Source: Nipponacmea schrenckii
Taxonomy: Eukaryota > Mollusca > Gastropoda > Lottiidae
Direction: 5' to 3'
DNA length: 64,000 bases
Assembly: GCA_030562195.1 (NCBI GenBank)
Contig: JAUJPP010000003.1
Span: 22,227,398-22,291,397, forward strand
The notes below the pieces were generated by a model that was not told the DNA's origin, made no database searches, and saw nothing but the letters and a program-made list of their open reading frames with translations. A program made the position numbers and the translations under genes. Shown piece by piece: positions 48,269 to 63,200 of this stretch; within the stretch, counting starts at the first letter, position 1, and every line of letters starts with the position of its first letter.

Positions 48269-51200
48269 CTAAAAAAATTAAACCTGCCAATAACCAATTT
48301 AAAGGTCCAGATATAAATATTATCTAAAATAAAACTTAAATTGCATATCAAAATGAATAAATATATATAACATATACATAGCCGATATGTTTTAATGTCA
48401 TAAAATCAATGCTCAATAGGTAACAATGAAGATAAGTATAACATCCTTTTCTTTCACTCAATCTAATAGATTAAGTGTTGATTCTGTAACTTTCAATATC
48501 ATCACAATATAGAAACAAATTATTACCTCCATTAATGAAGAACTAAAATCACCAAGTAAATGTGGCGAGAGAGAAAGAAATTGTCTCTCTATATCCGACT
48601 CTTCATCTTTAAAACTCCACTCTATTTTAAGATTGGTTGTACTGATAGTACTGGACGGTAAAATAGAGGCGAATGTTGAAGATGAAACAGGATTTTTACT
48701 AACAAGTGGTGGCGTCGTATCAACAATAAAACCATCCGAATATGATGCGATCTGAAGACCTGAAACAACAAAATGTATATGTGTTACTAGACTGATATCC
48801 ATATCTATGAACGGCAATAAAATGAAACCATGATAAACAGTATTTATATCATCAGTTACGCTTCAGCTTTCTTTGAAAAAAAATGCAAAAAGGTAAATTT
48901 ACCTGCTTTATTATAGGCTATAATTGTACTGTATATTTTCCGACCGACAGGTAATAATGGATCTAGTTTAGTTGTATAAATAATTTCTAAAGATGGTAAA
49001 GTTTCTGATTGGTATATATCATTTCCACCTGTTACAGTTCCAACTTTCCATACGTACTTTTCTATACCCGACTCTGTATCTTTAAATCCAACCCATTTAG
49101 CTCCGACAAAATCCCTGAAATTACATCATAAACAAAAATGTTCACACAAAATTCTAATATGAAGTTTTTTGAATTGACATCAATTATCAATATTTCATAA
49201 ATTAATTCTTCCATCATTCATTCACTTGTTCATCAATTCTTTAGTTGAAAACCCTAAATACACCAAAGCTGTATTTGAGTTTAGGCCTATCAATATTTTC
49301 CTACCAGATAAGCAATAGAGGATCAACTAGCACATAAAAAAATGACTAGCATTGTGCCATTCTTACCGGAGAGACTGGAAGTCTATATCAGCATCTTTAG
49401 TGCCATCAAAGACTTCTCCTACTACTGGAGGTGTAACATCAATAATAAATCCGTCAGAAGACACTGATGTACATAGATTTTTTATATTACATGCTGTTAC
49501 TGTACTATAGTATTTCTCACCATGTATCAATGCTGCTGATTTGAAAGTAATCTCTGGAATTGCAAATGATATAATGAAGGAAAACATTGAACATACGAAA
49601 TTACAACTACATGTATGTGTGGTTCTTAAAATAACACATTGACATTCGTATTATTAAATCAAGGTAGATATTCAAAATGGCCGTAAGCTACTTTCGGTTT
49701 TTATTTTTAAATAAGAATCATACGTAGTTTCGTATGTCATATTAATTTTTGTTACAATAAAAATTCAATCTAACAAATATACGCCTTTTCTCTTCATTAG
49801 CCATATGTATGGCATTTTTAGAATCAACAAAGTATGTTGACTACAAGTACTACTTACTTTCACTAGTGTGCACTATGGATTCAGTAACTATGTCATCACA
49901 CCCAGGGCATGTCCCAAGCTTAACTGTGTAATGTTTTATAGTTGAGTGTGGATCATGGAATCCCTGCCAGTGAACAGTGGGTCGATACGGTAATTTCGTT
50001 ACATAATCAACGTCTTCATTGGAATCACCACTCACGTCATTAACAACACCTGCTGTAGGAGGCGAAGTATCAAGTAGAATTGGTCTAGAATTTGATCTGG
50101 ATGAAATTCCAGCTCCATTAATACCCTTAAAATAGAGATCAAAGAGTGCCGCAAACCATTTTTTTTAAATGCCTCAAAATTAACAAAAGCTTTCAATTCT
50201 AAGGGACAAGTCAAGAAGTAAACTTATCACAAGCTTACAGTTTGCACCTGTACAGAAATTCCCATTCCCATCAAAGGGTGCATCTATACATTTTTTTATG
50301 CCACAGAATCAATTCTTAAAATATGTAATAAAAACGCTTTAACTATATTCATAACTAGTGTGTACATACATCCCGTTCCATGAAAATACACACTAACACA
50401 ATGACTTACATGAACACTTAAATAAAACGTTAAACCATCCTTGAGTTTTCCGTTCATATTAACTTCACCACAGTCTCGTGTTGTATCTAGACAAGGTACA
50501 ATATCTTGAAATCCTGGTCGTGATCCTACACACCATTTATATCCTTTTATTCCACTTTCTACATCTTTGAATGAATCTGTCCAGCTTGAAATAGAACATT
50601 GTTGAAACAAGTATGATTATCCTGTTTCCTTATGCTAGTTCCATTAATAAGTGGATTATATATCGTAAGTTTGAACTATGTTGTCAGAACATTTCTGATT
50701 TAGAGAAGCAGTTTTATATCGTTCGTGTTTAGATTGTCAAACTTTACATTAATTTTTCTATGATAAGACTGAATATTTACCAAATTGATACTACAGTATC
50801 TGTAGAACTCAATGAAGATGGAAAATATCCCGTAATCTCTGGTGGAGTATTATCTATATTAATTCCTTGAGAGCTTATTTCTTTACTCCTTGATATAAAA
50901 TCCACAGCTGAAATTAATTACACCAAACACTTATTGCAGATGCTTGACGAAACTGTTTTTCAACACCTTATGGGGAAAGTTTGCTTAACTTTATTACACA
51001 TGCACTTTATCAAGCACTTAGATTGTACAAACCACTTCTTTCGAGGACAATATTTAACCAAGATAATGATACCAATAAAGTATTGCAAGAATTATCATTT
51101 TTGGAATATTTACCTTCTACAGTAACATAGTATGTGTGGCCATTCTGTAATTGCAGATCGTAGAAGGTTTTGTGGTTCACCAACCCAACGTTCTCTTTCT

Positions 51201-54200
51201 GAAGAACATCAGCGCCACCAACAAAACTTCCTGTTTATAAAAAAGATTTAATTGGTATAGTTTGTATATCGAAGCGTAAAAGCAAAATTGAAGGTTTATA
51301 AAACATCAATTGTAAAGAACAAAGACTGATTTTACGGAGTGAATAAGAATTAATAAATCTGTATAAAAAGAGAGAAGCTGGCCTAATTAAAAACTGATAT
51401 TACCTATACGGACATCATAGTGAGATATTCCACTGTGATGTGCTGCAGTTTCTTCTTCAACATCCACAAATGAGTCCCACAATACTTTTATAGAGTTAGA
51501 TGATATCTGTAAATATTTGGATAGTTCAATTTTAATGAATTTTTCAAAAGCAAAATACTTCTGGTAAAATTTTGACATCTTAACATAAAGAGACAAAATC
51601 CGAGTCCAAAATTGAAATTGCTCAAGCAGGGTTACGTGACACAAAATGGGCTATCAAATTTCTTTTGGACTTATATTTCAAAGCAGTTTCTGCCTGATCT
51701 ACGCATATCGACAGTAATAGTAGTTGGTGGATGGTTTAGTTAATGGCGGTTGTCCGAAGCAGACCATGCTTACTCTATTTGAAACATCTGATGATACTTT
51801 ACTTTGGAGGAATCCACTACTATACAACTTTTACTCTCGATTTTGCCTTTCTTTGGACACGATTTTGATAAACGAAATTTGCCTGTACATATCTTTATTA
51901 TTATCTTTATGTAAAGCAACAATGTAAAGCATCATAATGTACAAGATAAAGCACAATGTATACATTGCCCATTTGACCTGCAGTCATTGTTACACACAAT
52001 CTAGTTAAGCTCTTTATAGGACTCTAATTACTTGTATTGTTGTTATAATCCAATTAAATCGATGCCCTTACAAACTTCCGTGATACAAGATGGTTATTGC
52101 AGTCAAGAAATTTAAGAAAATAGCCTGACATTGTGAAGATGCTGATCCACGAGATAAAGCGCAATGTATCTGTTTAGACTAATAATCACTCTAGTAAATT
52201 CATGTCATCTTGTTATTTACCTGATATTGACTATTGGTACCTGTTTCAATCCACACTCTTCCACCACTAGGGGGAGATAAATCAACAGTTACTCCGTCAC
52301 TACAACTGTTAATTTCTACCATGTTTTCAGTCCATTTTTCATGCTTAATTGATTTAGCATCAGCATGAATACAGACATGGTATCTTTTACCATGTATTAA
52401 GGTTGTATCAGGTGTGATGTTAATAAATTCTTTGTCTGAAAAAAAGTAATTATATTGTAAATAATTATTATCCATGTATAGTCTTATTTGTAAACTAATG
52501 TACACCCCTGGAACCTTAACTGTGAACTCGAGACCCAAAACATAATAATAAACCCTTCCATTTCATTTATCATTTATCAAGTAAAGAAAAGAAATCAATT
52601 GCACTTACTCGTCTCACCACATTTTAAAACTTCAGGATGAGAGCAAGGATCTTTAATCACAATATTTTCTCTGGTCAAATAGGAACTAATAGCCAAATCT
52701 TCAAATAAACCCCAACTATAGTTTCGGTGTCGTAACTTTGGCCAAACAGCAGATATAATGTTATTATATGGTGTATAATCAGCATCAGCTGTTAACCACT
52801 GTCCATTTTGATCAAGAGATATTGCTGATCCTTTAGTATTTGTATTAATATCTTAAATAAATGAAGATGATAATAATATACTCCTTGGTCGTGAACACTT
52901 TTATTGAAAATATTAATTAGCCAAAGTTGTGCGCAGACATATTTTATGAGAAGAAATATAAGTGCTCATTGAAATCGCTGTATGATGTTCATGTTCCTTT
53001 CTCTTATGCAATAACTCGATGCTCTCCCCCGTCATAAATTAGATGGTCTATCTTCACATGATAGACACTCACCATATAGCCTTAAATTTGATTAATCAAC
53101 TGAAAAGTTGAGGGTCGTTTTATTACAATATTATTATGTTTTCTTCATTACATTTCTGCATGAATGTCATATATGTATTTGCGTAGATAACATGACAACA
53201 TTATTCGATATTAATACCCACAAATATAGGTCATATTAACTAAAAGTGTTTCAAAAAAGGCCTGTTTGAAAATTTAAAAAATACATCAACATATTTACAG
53301 GGTTTAAACATTACGTTTTACCAAATGGCATATAAGGGATCATAATGATTTTCTCACTTACCAGATCCTATTGGAGGTCCTACAGCATCATTTACTATTG
53401 CTGGAACTATTTGGATAGGGTCAATAGCTGAGCAATCTTTAATTTCTGATGAAACAATGGTAGAAATGCCAGCTTTATTATAGATTCGAACTGCTAATTC
53501 TCTACATTTACTGAAGTCAAGTCTACCAGGTAGTTTAATGGAAGCCTTTATCTGGTTAGTAAAGAATTAAATAGATTACCATGTGATGTCAATTAGCTTG
53601 ATGCAATCTTAGAAGATTTTGATTTGAATTATCTTTAAAAAAAAATGAAATGGCATGGAATACAAGTGAGAGCATGATGTATAAAACTAATAAAATGTTT
53701 CTGTCAGGCGCTTAAACAAGGACATCTTAATTATATACTGGGCAAAAAAAGAAACACATAGCTCAAATCTGTTTTTTAAATTGTAATATTTCTTTTAATT
53801 AAAGCCAAAAATCAAAATGGATGTTACTAATAAAGGTTCAAACCGCAATTACGATAGTTTATCACTGAAACACAACATTTAGTGAATTGTCGCCAAAACA
53901 CAGCCACTTGAAAAAAAAATGTGGAAAAGTGCATGGGAAAAAATTGCTAAGCATGCTGCACGTGCAAATACGGGTATTGAAGCACTTGAACAGTGGGTAT
54001 AAAAGGGTGGCAGTAAGATTACGGAACACTCTCAAATGATCCGTACATGCGACGTGCAAGATGCCGAGACTTAGTGAAGAGAACCGAAATCAAGCCATTG
54101 GACGTCTTGAAGCTGGGGAAACTCAGTCATCAGTAGCCAGGCACTTCAACGTGAGACAAAGCACCATCTGCCGTCTTTGGCAGCGTTACAATCTCCACCA

Positions 54201-57200
54201 CTCCACCAGAGATCGACCAAGATCTGGGAGACCAAGGGCGACAACTCCGGCGCAGGACCGCTTCATCCGTGTGTTACATCTTCGGAACAGGACTGTCAGT
54301 GCCGAATACACCGCCCACAACATCCCTGGGCTTCGGCGAATTTCAGCACAAACTGTCAGAAACCGGCTACGACAGCATGGGATACGACCAATGCGAACGT
54401 ATACAGCGCCTGTTCTACGACGTCAACATCGTCGCGCACGTCTGAGCTGGTGCAGGAACGTCCGTCCATGGACCTTGGTACAGTGGAGGCGAATATGGTT
54501 CAGCGACGAGTCGCGGTTCTTGCTCTATCGACATGATGGAAGAATGCGCGTCTACAGACGGAGAAATGAACGCTACGCCCAACACTGCATCCAAGGAGTC
54601 GATCGATACGGAGGAGGAAGTGTCATGATGTGGGCGGCCATATCTGTGGATGGAAGGACAGATCTGGTGCATGTGCAGGGCAATTTGACGGCTGTACGTT
54701 ACCGCGACGAAATTCTCCAGCGTCACCTCATTCCCGCCATTGACGTCAGACGTCAGATGTTCCAACACGACAATGCTAGACCGCATACCGCACGCGTGAC
54801 AGTCGATTATCTGGCTCAGAACAATGTTCCTGTTTTACCTTGGCCGTCCAAATCCCCAGATCTCAACCCGATTGAACATTTGTGGGACCTTCTGGACCGA
54901 CGTGTGCGACGACGACAGCCTCAACCACAGACACTTGAACAGCTGAGGAATGCATTGCAGGACGAGTGGGGAAGGATCCCACAACAGCAAATCCGACGTC
55001 TGATACAGTCCATGCCACGGCGGTGTCAAGCAGTATTGGATGCACATGGTGGCAACACCAGGTACTGAATGTACGAGGTTGTCGTCACAGACCATGACGC
55101 TACAAAGAACATTCGATACACTTTTTGGTTGGTTTGATGTTGTATCTGACTGTGTGTAAACTTGTGTGCCCGTCCATGCACTATTAGCTATTTAATCCTG
55201 CTTGGAAAAAAATGTAAATAAATCCTAATTTTTGGTTATGCGTTTCTTTTTTTGGCCAGTGTATATAAGAAATTTTTTCTGAAACTGTAAAGTGTTGTTC
55301 GGCAATTTCAAAGAACTTTTTTTAGAAAACAACAAAATAAACTTTAACCAGATTGCTGTCCCATACTGATGTGCCTATTTAAAGACTAACAAAATAAACA
55401 TACCGTTTTCTTAGTTTCCTCAATAACATGTGTGACTGGCGTCCAAGGTAGATACAAACGACTGTGATGTTGACTAGATGTTAAACTCCATTCTAATTTA
55501 TCAATTATATTATTCACATGACAGACATGGTATTGGTTAAATTTTGAGCTATAACTCAATACTATATCAATCTAGAAACAGAGTACCGTAGTGAGTTTTA
55601 TTCATAATTATCTTAATATATTTCATAGGGATTTAATTCTGCTGTTCAACAATTCAATCGTGGACAATTTTTAATTTGATGGACATTCTGGAAATACACA
55701 CATCATCCTTAAAATAGTTGACGATGTTTATGGATCGTGTAAGTAGTGTTACTGATTAAAGGACTTTATGATTCCTACCGTATCATTAGTATGTTTGAGG
55801 GATATCTTGGGTTTCTCTGATTCAAATAATACCACTACACCGTCACTATTTACAGGTTGAGAACAAATAGTTCCAGCACAAAAAACCAACTGACTTCTGT
55901 ACTGTTTACATGGATTCAACGAGATTAGTTGAGTTATTTGTCCAGCGGTAGATGCGAATTTGTCATTTTTAATATCAAACCAGTAATCTGGTAATAAAAA
56001 ATTAAAAACACTTGAAACCCTGAAATTCTTAATATAAACGATAATTACTTCTTGTCGAAACCACATTAAACTAATGAAATTATGTTTTGTAACATACTGA
56101 ACCGATGGAATGAGATCCTGCTTCTGGTTAAAGATTATTCTAAAAGGAAACCTTTGAATTTAAATGAATTAACTCTTACCGGAGTCATCTTGTTTCACTT
56201 GCAACACCCATTTAATATGAGGATAGATATGTTGAAATTTATCAGATATTACCCAATTAAAACTATAACTCGTCGATGATGTTTGATAGTTTATATCATT
56301 TTTACAAACTGGAGCTCCACTCTGATATCGAAAAAAAAAATATCTTGAATATGACATTGACTTCCCCATAGCTTTTCTAGATTTCGGTTGTGATATTTGC
56401 CTTGTAGGACGAGGTTTGGATTTATATATAATATTTTTTGATGATTTTGAATAGTATAGAGCCTGCAGGTGCATGTGATCTAATTTGTGAAATATCTCCG
56501 TTGAATAATTAGAGTGGAGCTAGCAATCCATCAAGAGTTTAATGCTTTAAGTTAAACCTATCAATAAGCAATGAAATAGTGTACCTTTTTTAAATGATGG
56601 TTAGGATTCCATATTTCACTTGCTGAAAACACAAAAGACTATCCTAGAGCCGGTGTAAATATTTTTTTCTCCTTGTATCAAGATAATTTGATAATGTTTA
56701 TTCATTAATATGGCGGTTCTCCGAAAATGGTTACAAAAATCCACAGCAGATAGATATTAAGACAAGAAATATTAAGCATCACTTTATCCAAATCATGATA
56801 AAAAATTTTAAAAATATGCACCTGAATTATTTGAGCATCGTATTCCATCATTGACCTGAACTTCATCTTTCAGATTGAAATTGGTAGTAAGAATATAAAC
56901 ACCGTCAGAAGATACAGAGGTCGATCCAGCTTCATTGGTTGCTGTTACTGTCACATAGTATCTCTATACAAAATTGAATAAACATCTATTATCAATAAAC
57001 GATTATGTTCAAGAAGAATGGACATAAATTATTATTCCTTTTTTAACTGAAATACTAAATATTTTTTTTTAGCTTCAAGTATACAGAATCTGTTAATTGT
57101 GGCTTTAAATAATACATATATAAAAGGCCATGTCATGATTTTAAATGTTAATTCCAGAAACTGACCTTGTGTGTTTGCATATTTAATCCAGAAAATGTAT

Positions 57201-60200
57201 ATTTGGTAGCTTTACCAACAACTTTACTAGCTAATTCAGCATCTTGATCCGACTTGAGAACAACTCGATAACTGATATCATCTGAAAATCTTCCTGATTC
57301 AAATCCATACCACCTTACATTGTACACTTTCGTAGACAATTGGAAATCGCCTTCTTCCAATGCCTAAATTATAAAAATAATGTTGATACCCTATCATTTA
57401 TCAAGATATCACAGTAACTGAATATGCAGCATAACAAGAACAGTTAACATGCCCATTTCTTCATAGTTACCGTATTTCGTCCTCTATTGTGATTATCATA
57501 ACTAAATTAAATTACCGAAACACCGAAGAGAGACAATTCATTTTGTTGCATCACATCAAATACAATTCCTCTTGCTGGTAGTCTACTATAGTGGGTGTAT
57601 TTAGATGATGTTAAGGTTGTATATAAGCCTGCTATATTTTCCACTCTTATTGAGATATAGTAATCATATTTGTGATTAAGTTTCCAATTCAATTCATCAA
57701 CAAGAAAAACAGTACAAGTTGGTGGGGATGATTTTTGGCAGTTTTGACTCGTTCTCAAAGAGGAGAAATGGTGAACATCTTGTCTACCAGACGTTGTACC
57801 TTGAAAGAGAATAATTATTACAATGATTGTGTGTGAAATTTCAAAGTGAATGCTGCTTTTCATGTAAATAAGAGTTTATTCTTCACTTTTATCACCCGCT
57901 TTGCATAGAATAAACGTCATTATGCAATTGAACCATAAGTACGGTAAGACAATTGTGCAAAAACAACGAATGATTGACTCAGATATTTACTAACCTATAG
58001 CAGCTGAGAATTTCAACCGCGAATTATCATTATCAGTAATAGTACTACCAGTCCAATCAGCTACCAATTCTTTATTCTTTAATGATATGGTGATTTTACC
58101 AGTTAATATCGGCGGTGAGGTAAATACCAATACAGGCCCAACAGTCTGAAATATTGATAGAATATTTTTTTATCATTTATATCTGTGTATAACATACACT
58201 AACTGTAAGGCGAATTAAATAACTATTAAATTATATTTGTATTTTCATTCAAAGATATACACAGAGGTGGGTGACCCTTTTTCTCATCTTGTAGTGTAAT
58301 TTTAAACGTTTCTATAGACTGTTATCGTAAAAATTCCGGTGTCTTCAACTGGGTATTTCTTACCAGAAAACCTGCACTATTGTTATGCCAGTTGAGTTTA
58401 ATAATTTATACAAGAGATTATACCTTTATCGTTTCCAAACCAGCTTTATTGGTAGCCTTGATGACGATATAAAACTCCGTACCATCTGTAAGTTGTGCAT
58501 GATAACCGTTGTACCAAGGATGATGATTGGTTGAAGCAAACGGAAGTATATCAGGAGAGGAAGCTGATAATTTTGTGGAGGACAAACCGAACTGGTAGTC
58601 ATAGATACCAGATTCTTTATCTGTTCCTGTCCAATTTACGTACATCTGAAAGATCCGTATAGGGTTGTGTCATAAATGAAAGATTGCTAGAAAGGTATCA
58701 TTAGCCTACTCATGAACAGGCCTGTAGCACATCTAATGTAATATAATCCTTTTCATTTGAAACACTGTCTGATAATTGTGTGGTATATTAGATAAACGTG
58801 TTTTGACACCCATTTTTCCAATGCTTTTCAATTTAATGAAAAAAAATCAGCAAGACAAAATTGAGTAAGGAATAAAGCATGGTTTTCATTCTTATTTTTC
58901 GTTTGATTATGTCCATTGTATATACATGTATATGCAAATATTCCTATTTACGTACATGTGTATGCTGTGTCAGGTAGGAAGTTGTAGCAAATTTAACGTC
59001 CAATACTGAAGCTGTACACAGATCTTGATTCTGTATAGTTTGGTTGGGAAACTTGTTGACGGGAAATATAGATATATCACTGACAGGTGTGGCCTTCGAT
59101 CTGGAAAAAGGTGAATAAATATGTGTATTCAACATCTAATTAAAGAGAAAGAGAATGTTGCAAATACAATGTTTAATTGTAAGAGGCCAATATGCAGTGT
59201 TATGGAATTGCCGTAAATCTTAGAATATAAATTGACCCCTACCAGAATGGTGTGTATGCTAAACCTCTGACATGTAGGTGAGACCAAATTAGCAACGACT
59301 CCTGGAAACCTCTGGCAGTCCCCAGACCTCGGTCTTAACAGAACTCGGCCCTCAGATATTTCAAACTTACTGACAAACTGCTGATGGGCTGGTGATCTTG
59401 TGAATCTTTCTATCGTGATTTATATGATAAATATCTCCTCCAAAAGACACTAAACCAGCCTCTATCTTGGCTCCTTCTATATAGACATCCGTTATACTGG
59501 CTCTACTGGAATCTATAGTTATACCATCAGAACAAACAGGTTCAGAAGGATCCAGTGCTGCGTTATAGGCAATGACAGTTAGATAATATTTCCCTGCTTT
59601 TGGAGCTGTCCATTTTACATTTCTTGATTGTGTCATCGTAATACCCTAAAATGTCAATGTAAATGATTTTTGAAAATATTCATTTTGAAATGCAGGAATA
59701 CAGAACTATGTTTACAGGCTTTTAGTGCATTCTCTTGGTTTTTGGAAAGGGCAAAGGAAGAAACTGGTGTTTCAATGTACAAGGTAATGTGCTCAGGGCT
59801 TTTATTTTCTGAAATACTTACAGTAGTTTTAGCTATGTCTATGTTAAAATCAGAGTCTTTTAAACATTTAGTAGAGTATCCATATTGGTAATGTTTTATA
59901 CCACTTTCTCTATCAAAAAATCCTTCCCAATGACCGTGTATTTCTAGACCAGATTGGTAATCTACTTCCGGTTGACCAAATTTACCATCGTGGACTGATC
60001 CTTTATGTGGTGGACTAGTATCAATAGTAATCTGAATGATACAACGAATTGTTATTTAATCTTTGTAAACTATGATAACACGTATTATACTAAATAAGTG
60101 CATCACATTTTATTCGTTTCTGGTCAATCTTCTGAAAGAAAAACTCAGTTGTCAAATGGTGAGAATCAAACAGAATACTATAATTATTACCTTGTAAGTT

Positions 60201-63200
60201 AATTTACTTGTAAGTTTAGCATGATTCATGGCTGTAACTTCAATGAAATAATCATGATCATGATTACCCTGACTTTTACTCTGTATCAGACCTTCACCTT
60301 GGTTTGTAGAAATACGTGGTTTAACTTGAAAATGTTGATGATAACATCCATTCACTGGTGTACAATAGCATTTCGATCCTCTTGGTTTATCTTTATATTT
60401 ACCTGTGCAGTCTGTCATGGACTGAAACACAGAATACCTTAACTAAACTGTCAATATCCTGTTTTAGAATCGATCATTGTAACTTTAATGAAATTCAAGT
60501 ATTACACTTGATTCACACAATAAACCTACAGTCAATCAATTACTTAATCGACATCATATCATCTTCTATTATAAAAAATGAAACCAGAAGTTCAATTTTC
60601 CATTCAGTTATTTGATTCCAATAGTTGATTTAACTTCCCATTGTGTTTTTGGTTCAATTTGAACAAACAAACCTACTTCTACAAAGTTTACATCAACTGT
60701 AAAACTAAATACCCAGTACACTACATACCCCTGTTTCGCCTTGTGCTTGTATATGTTCTGAACCATGTAACACAGTCTGATCATCATAATTGTCATACAA
60801 TCTCCATTCTACACTTTCTATACCACTATGTTTATCATATAATTCCCACTCAATACTGCAATCATAAACTACATACTAACCACATGATGTCAACAAGGCG
60901 CATGTTAGGGATATTTTTTTGGGGGAAATTTGGGAAACCGTGTACATGATGCGAAGTCCGATTCCCAGTATTCTTTTAAAGAAATTGCATTCTGATAATC
61001 GTAATGTATTTCATGTGGATTTCAAACCGGAGTCAACAAGGGGCAAAAGCCGTTCAAAAGCACATGATATATATATATCATCGATACATTTCGAAAATAT
61101 GATAATTATAAGGTATATACTTACACTAGTTTGTTAAAATCTGTAAAACTATGAACAGCTAGCTGAAGTTCATCACCTTTTGTTAGCCAGAGATTTTGAA
61201 TGATAGGCGGAGTTGAGTCGAAATGAACAGTAAGTGAATCTTCTACATTTCGAGAAAATATATCAGAGGCTTTAAGAAAGAATTTCATAGTATCACCATC
61301 TTTCAGAGTAGGTGACAAAACAGCTTTTTGATCGAGATTACCAGTATTTCTATAAGGTATTTCCAATTTACCATCAGATGTTATGCTTGAAAGAATTGTT
61401 GTTCCTCCAGTTTTATCAACATCAAAGTAAGATTCAAACTTCACAATTCCTGAAATAAATATAGTTCAATAAATCATGTGTTTAAAACTTATTACGGATG
61501 ATTTAAGATTACAATAAATAATTGGTTTACGTTTCGTATCAAAACTGACAACTTTACCTTGCACGTTATCTATTGCTGTATTTCTTCTCTTGCCATCCTT
61601 GTCATCATATCCAGTGGTTAAACCATGGTAATCTTCAACAGCAGCCAGATATTTACCAGTGGTATGTCTTGTATTGATGTATCTATTCTGCCATTCGATT
61701 GTTAGTGATTTAAGATTGTGTTGCCATTTGTATTGAGTTTCAGGAGTGGCTGTTGTTACTCTAAATACACTATTTGTGGTTTTTTCTACCACAGACACAT
61801 TATCATATATAACAATTCTTCTTGTAGCTTGTTGATTTCCGGCATTATCTCTAGCCAGTAAGATAATAGCATATACGTCAGGTTGAGGGAAATTTATCTC
61901 TAAAGAGCTACTACTCTGAAAGATCAAACTGAGACATATATCGTATATCACAAAAAGACAAACGTTAAACGTTAAACGATATCGAACATAATAGTCTTCC
62001 TATTGTAATAAATCCACCCATGCTTATCAGAGACTTTCAAAAAACCAACATTTAATGTATTTAGAATTATATGATCTGATTTAAAGTAGATGCCAATATC
62101 CTGTTTTTGAGGTCAAATAACCGACAGCAGTCCAGATGCGATAAATTCCGCTACATATCGTGTGTGAAAAAATATATCGACATAAACTAAAATTCTGTAA
62201 ATGGTTGCTTTGTTCTTACACAAATCCATTTATACAACCACATTTCTCATCAATTACTATGCTACTATTTGCTTTTGGTGAAAAATAACATAATATAGCC
62301 GAGATTTATACATGTATAAGCCTACGCGAGATCGATGTTAGTGGCACGTTTTTCAACCATTGATAAAAATTGAGAAATGTAACTTACAGACGGTTTAGTT
62401 ACATCGAATTCTCTCTTATTAGTCACCAGAAGATTCCCAGCAGCTCTCAAACTGAAGATTTCAATTTCATATCCTTTTAAACCAGAAGAATCATCGGTCC
62501 ATCCAGACCAAGCGATCGTGTTTTTTTTCTGAAAGAGAAACCAGAAACAATCAAAATAGAATTGAAGGATATTTTCCAATATTTTCAATTTAGCAACATC
62601 GGTACCAGTCATCTCTGAAAGGTTCATGATCCGATATATGATTTGAAAGGCAAGTTATTCACATTATTTGCTAATTTGTCTCTTAAAAGCCATTATAAAC
62701 TTACAGTTTTAGTTAAATCCAAATCTGTTAAAATTTCACTATTACAGCCAGTAGGTTTACAGTGAGTTGGTTTTACTGTATCAAACTTAACAGTGTAAGT
62801 AACTGATGATGGCGAACCAGCATATGAAAATTTTTCATGTATTCCTGCTTCCATATCATGCACTTGTACAAAGCCACCATTATATGTATCTATGTCGATA
62901 TCTAAACTATAAACATTCATTGTTTTACAAATAGTTGTGCAATAAATGAGGCGAAATATTCAAAAGCATTTCTCATCCCACAAAAGTTAGCAGTACACTT
63001 AAAAATAAAAATTTTAAAATATCGTCACTACCATAGTCTAATGTCCTCTTACCTATCTAAATGGTTAAATGGTAAAGTAATCTTGCTCTTGTCTAAGGTA
63101 TTCGAACAGTCATAAATTGCTTGGTTAGGATTAAAGTTACCATTATCGGGACATTGACCACCTACCCTAAATACTGTTGATCCAGATCTGGATTCTAGAA

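Larger units (their letters stand above)
53736..55261 (+). mobile_element. Tc1/mariner-superfamily (Tc1-like, DD34E) transposon, apparently intact
   Basis: 1,526 bp with roughly 25-bp terminal inverted repeats. Left TACTGGGCAAAAAAAGAAAC and right (reversed) CACTGGCCAAAAAAAGAAAC differ at a few positions. Each end is flanked by TA (53734-53735 and 55262-55263), the Tc1 target. It encodes a full-length transposase and lies antisense in an intron of the FN3-like gene. Intact coding, near-matching ends and the small residual intron (about 324 bp) suggest recent insertion. Confidence 0.93.

Noticed and set aside
50235..50270. Possible small exon on the minus strand (reads as DAPFDGNGNFCTGAN in one frame)
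   Set aside because: Its plausible frame does not fit the splice phase, and joining 50410 directly to 50125 restores a normal LSVHGINGAGISS strand.
54177..55095. Alternative-frame and antisense open frames within the Tc1 transposase
   Set aside because: Shadows of the G+C-richer transposase ORF; only frame 54061-55068 has the DDE and HTH motifs.
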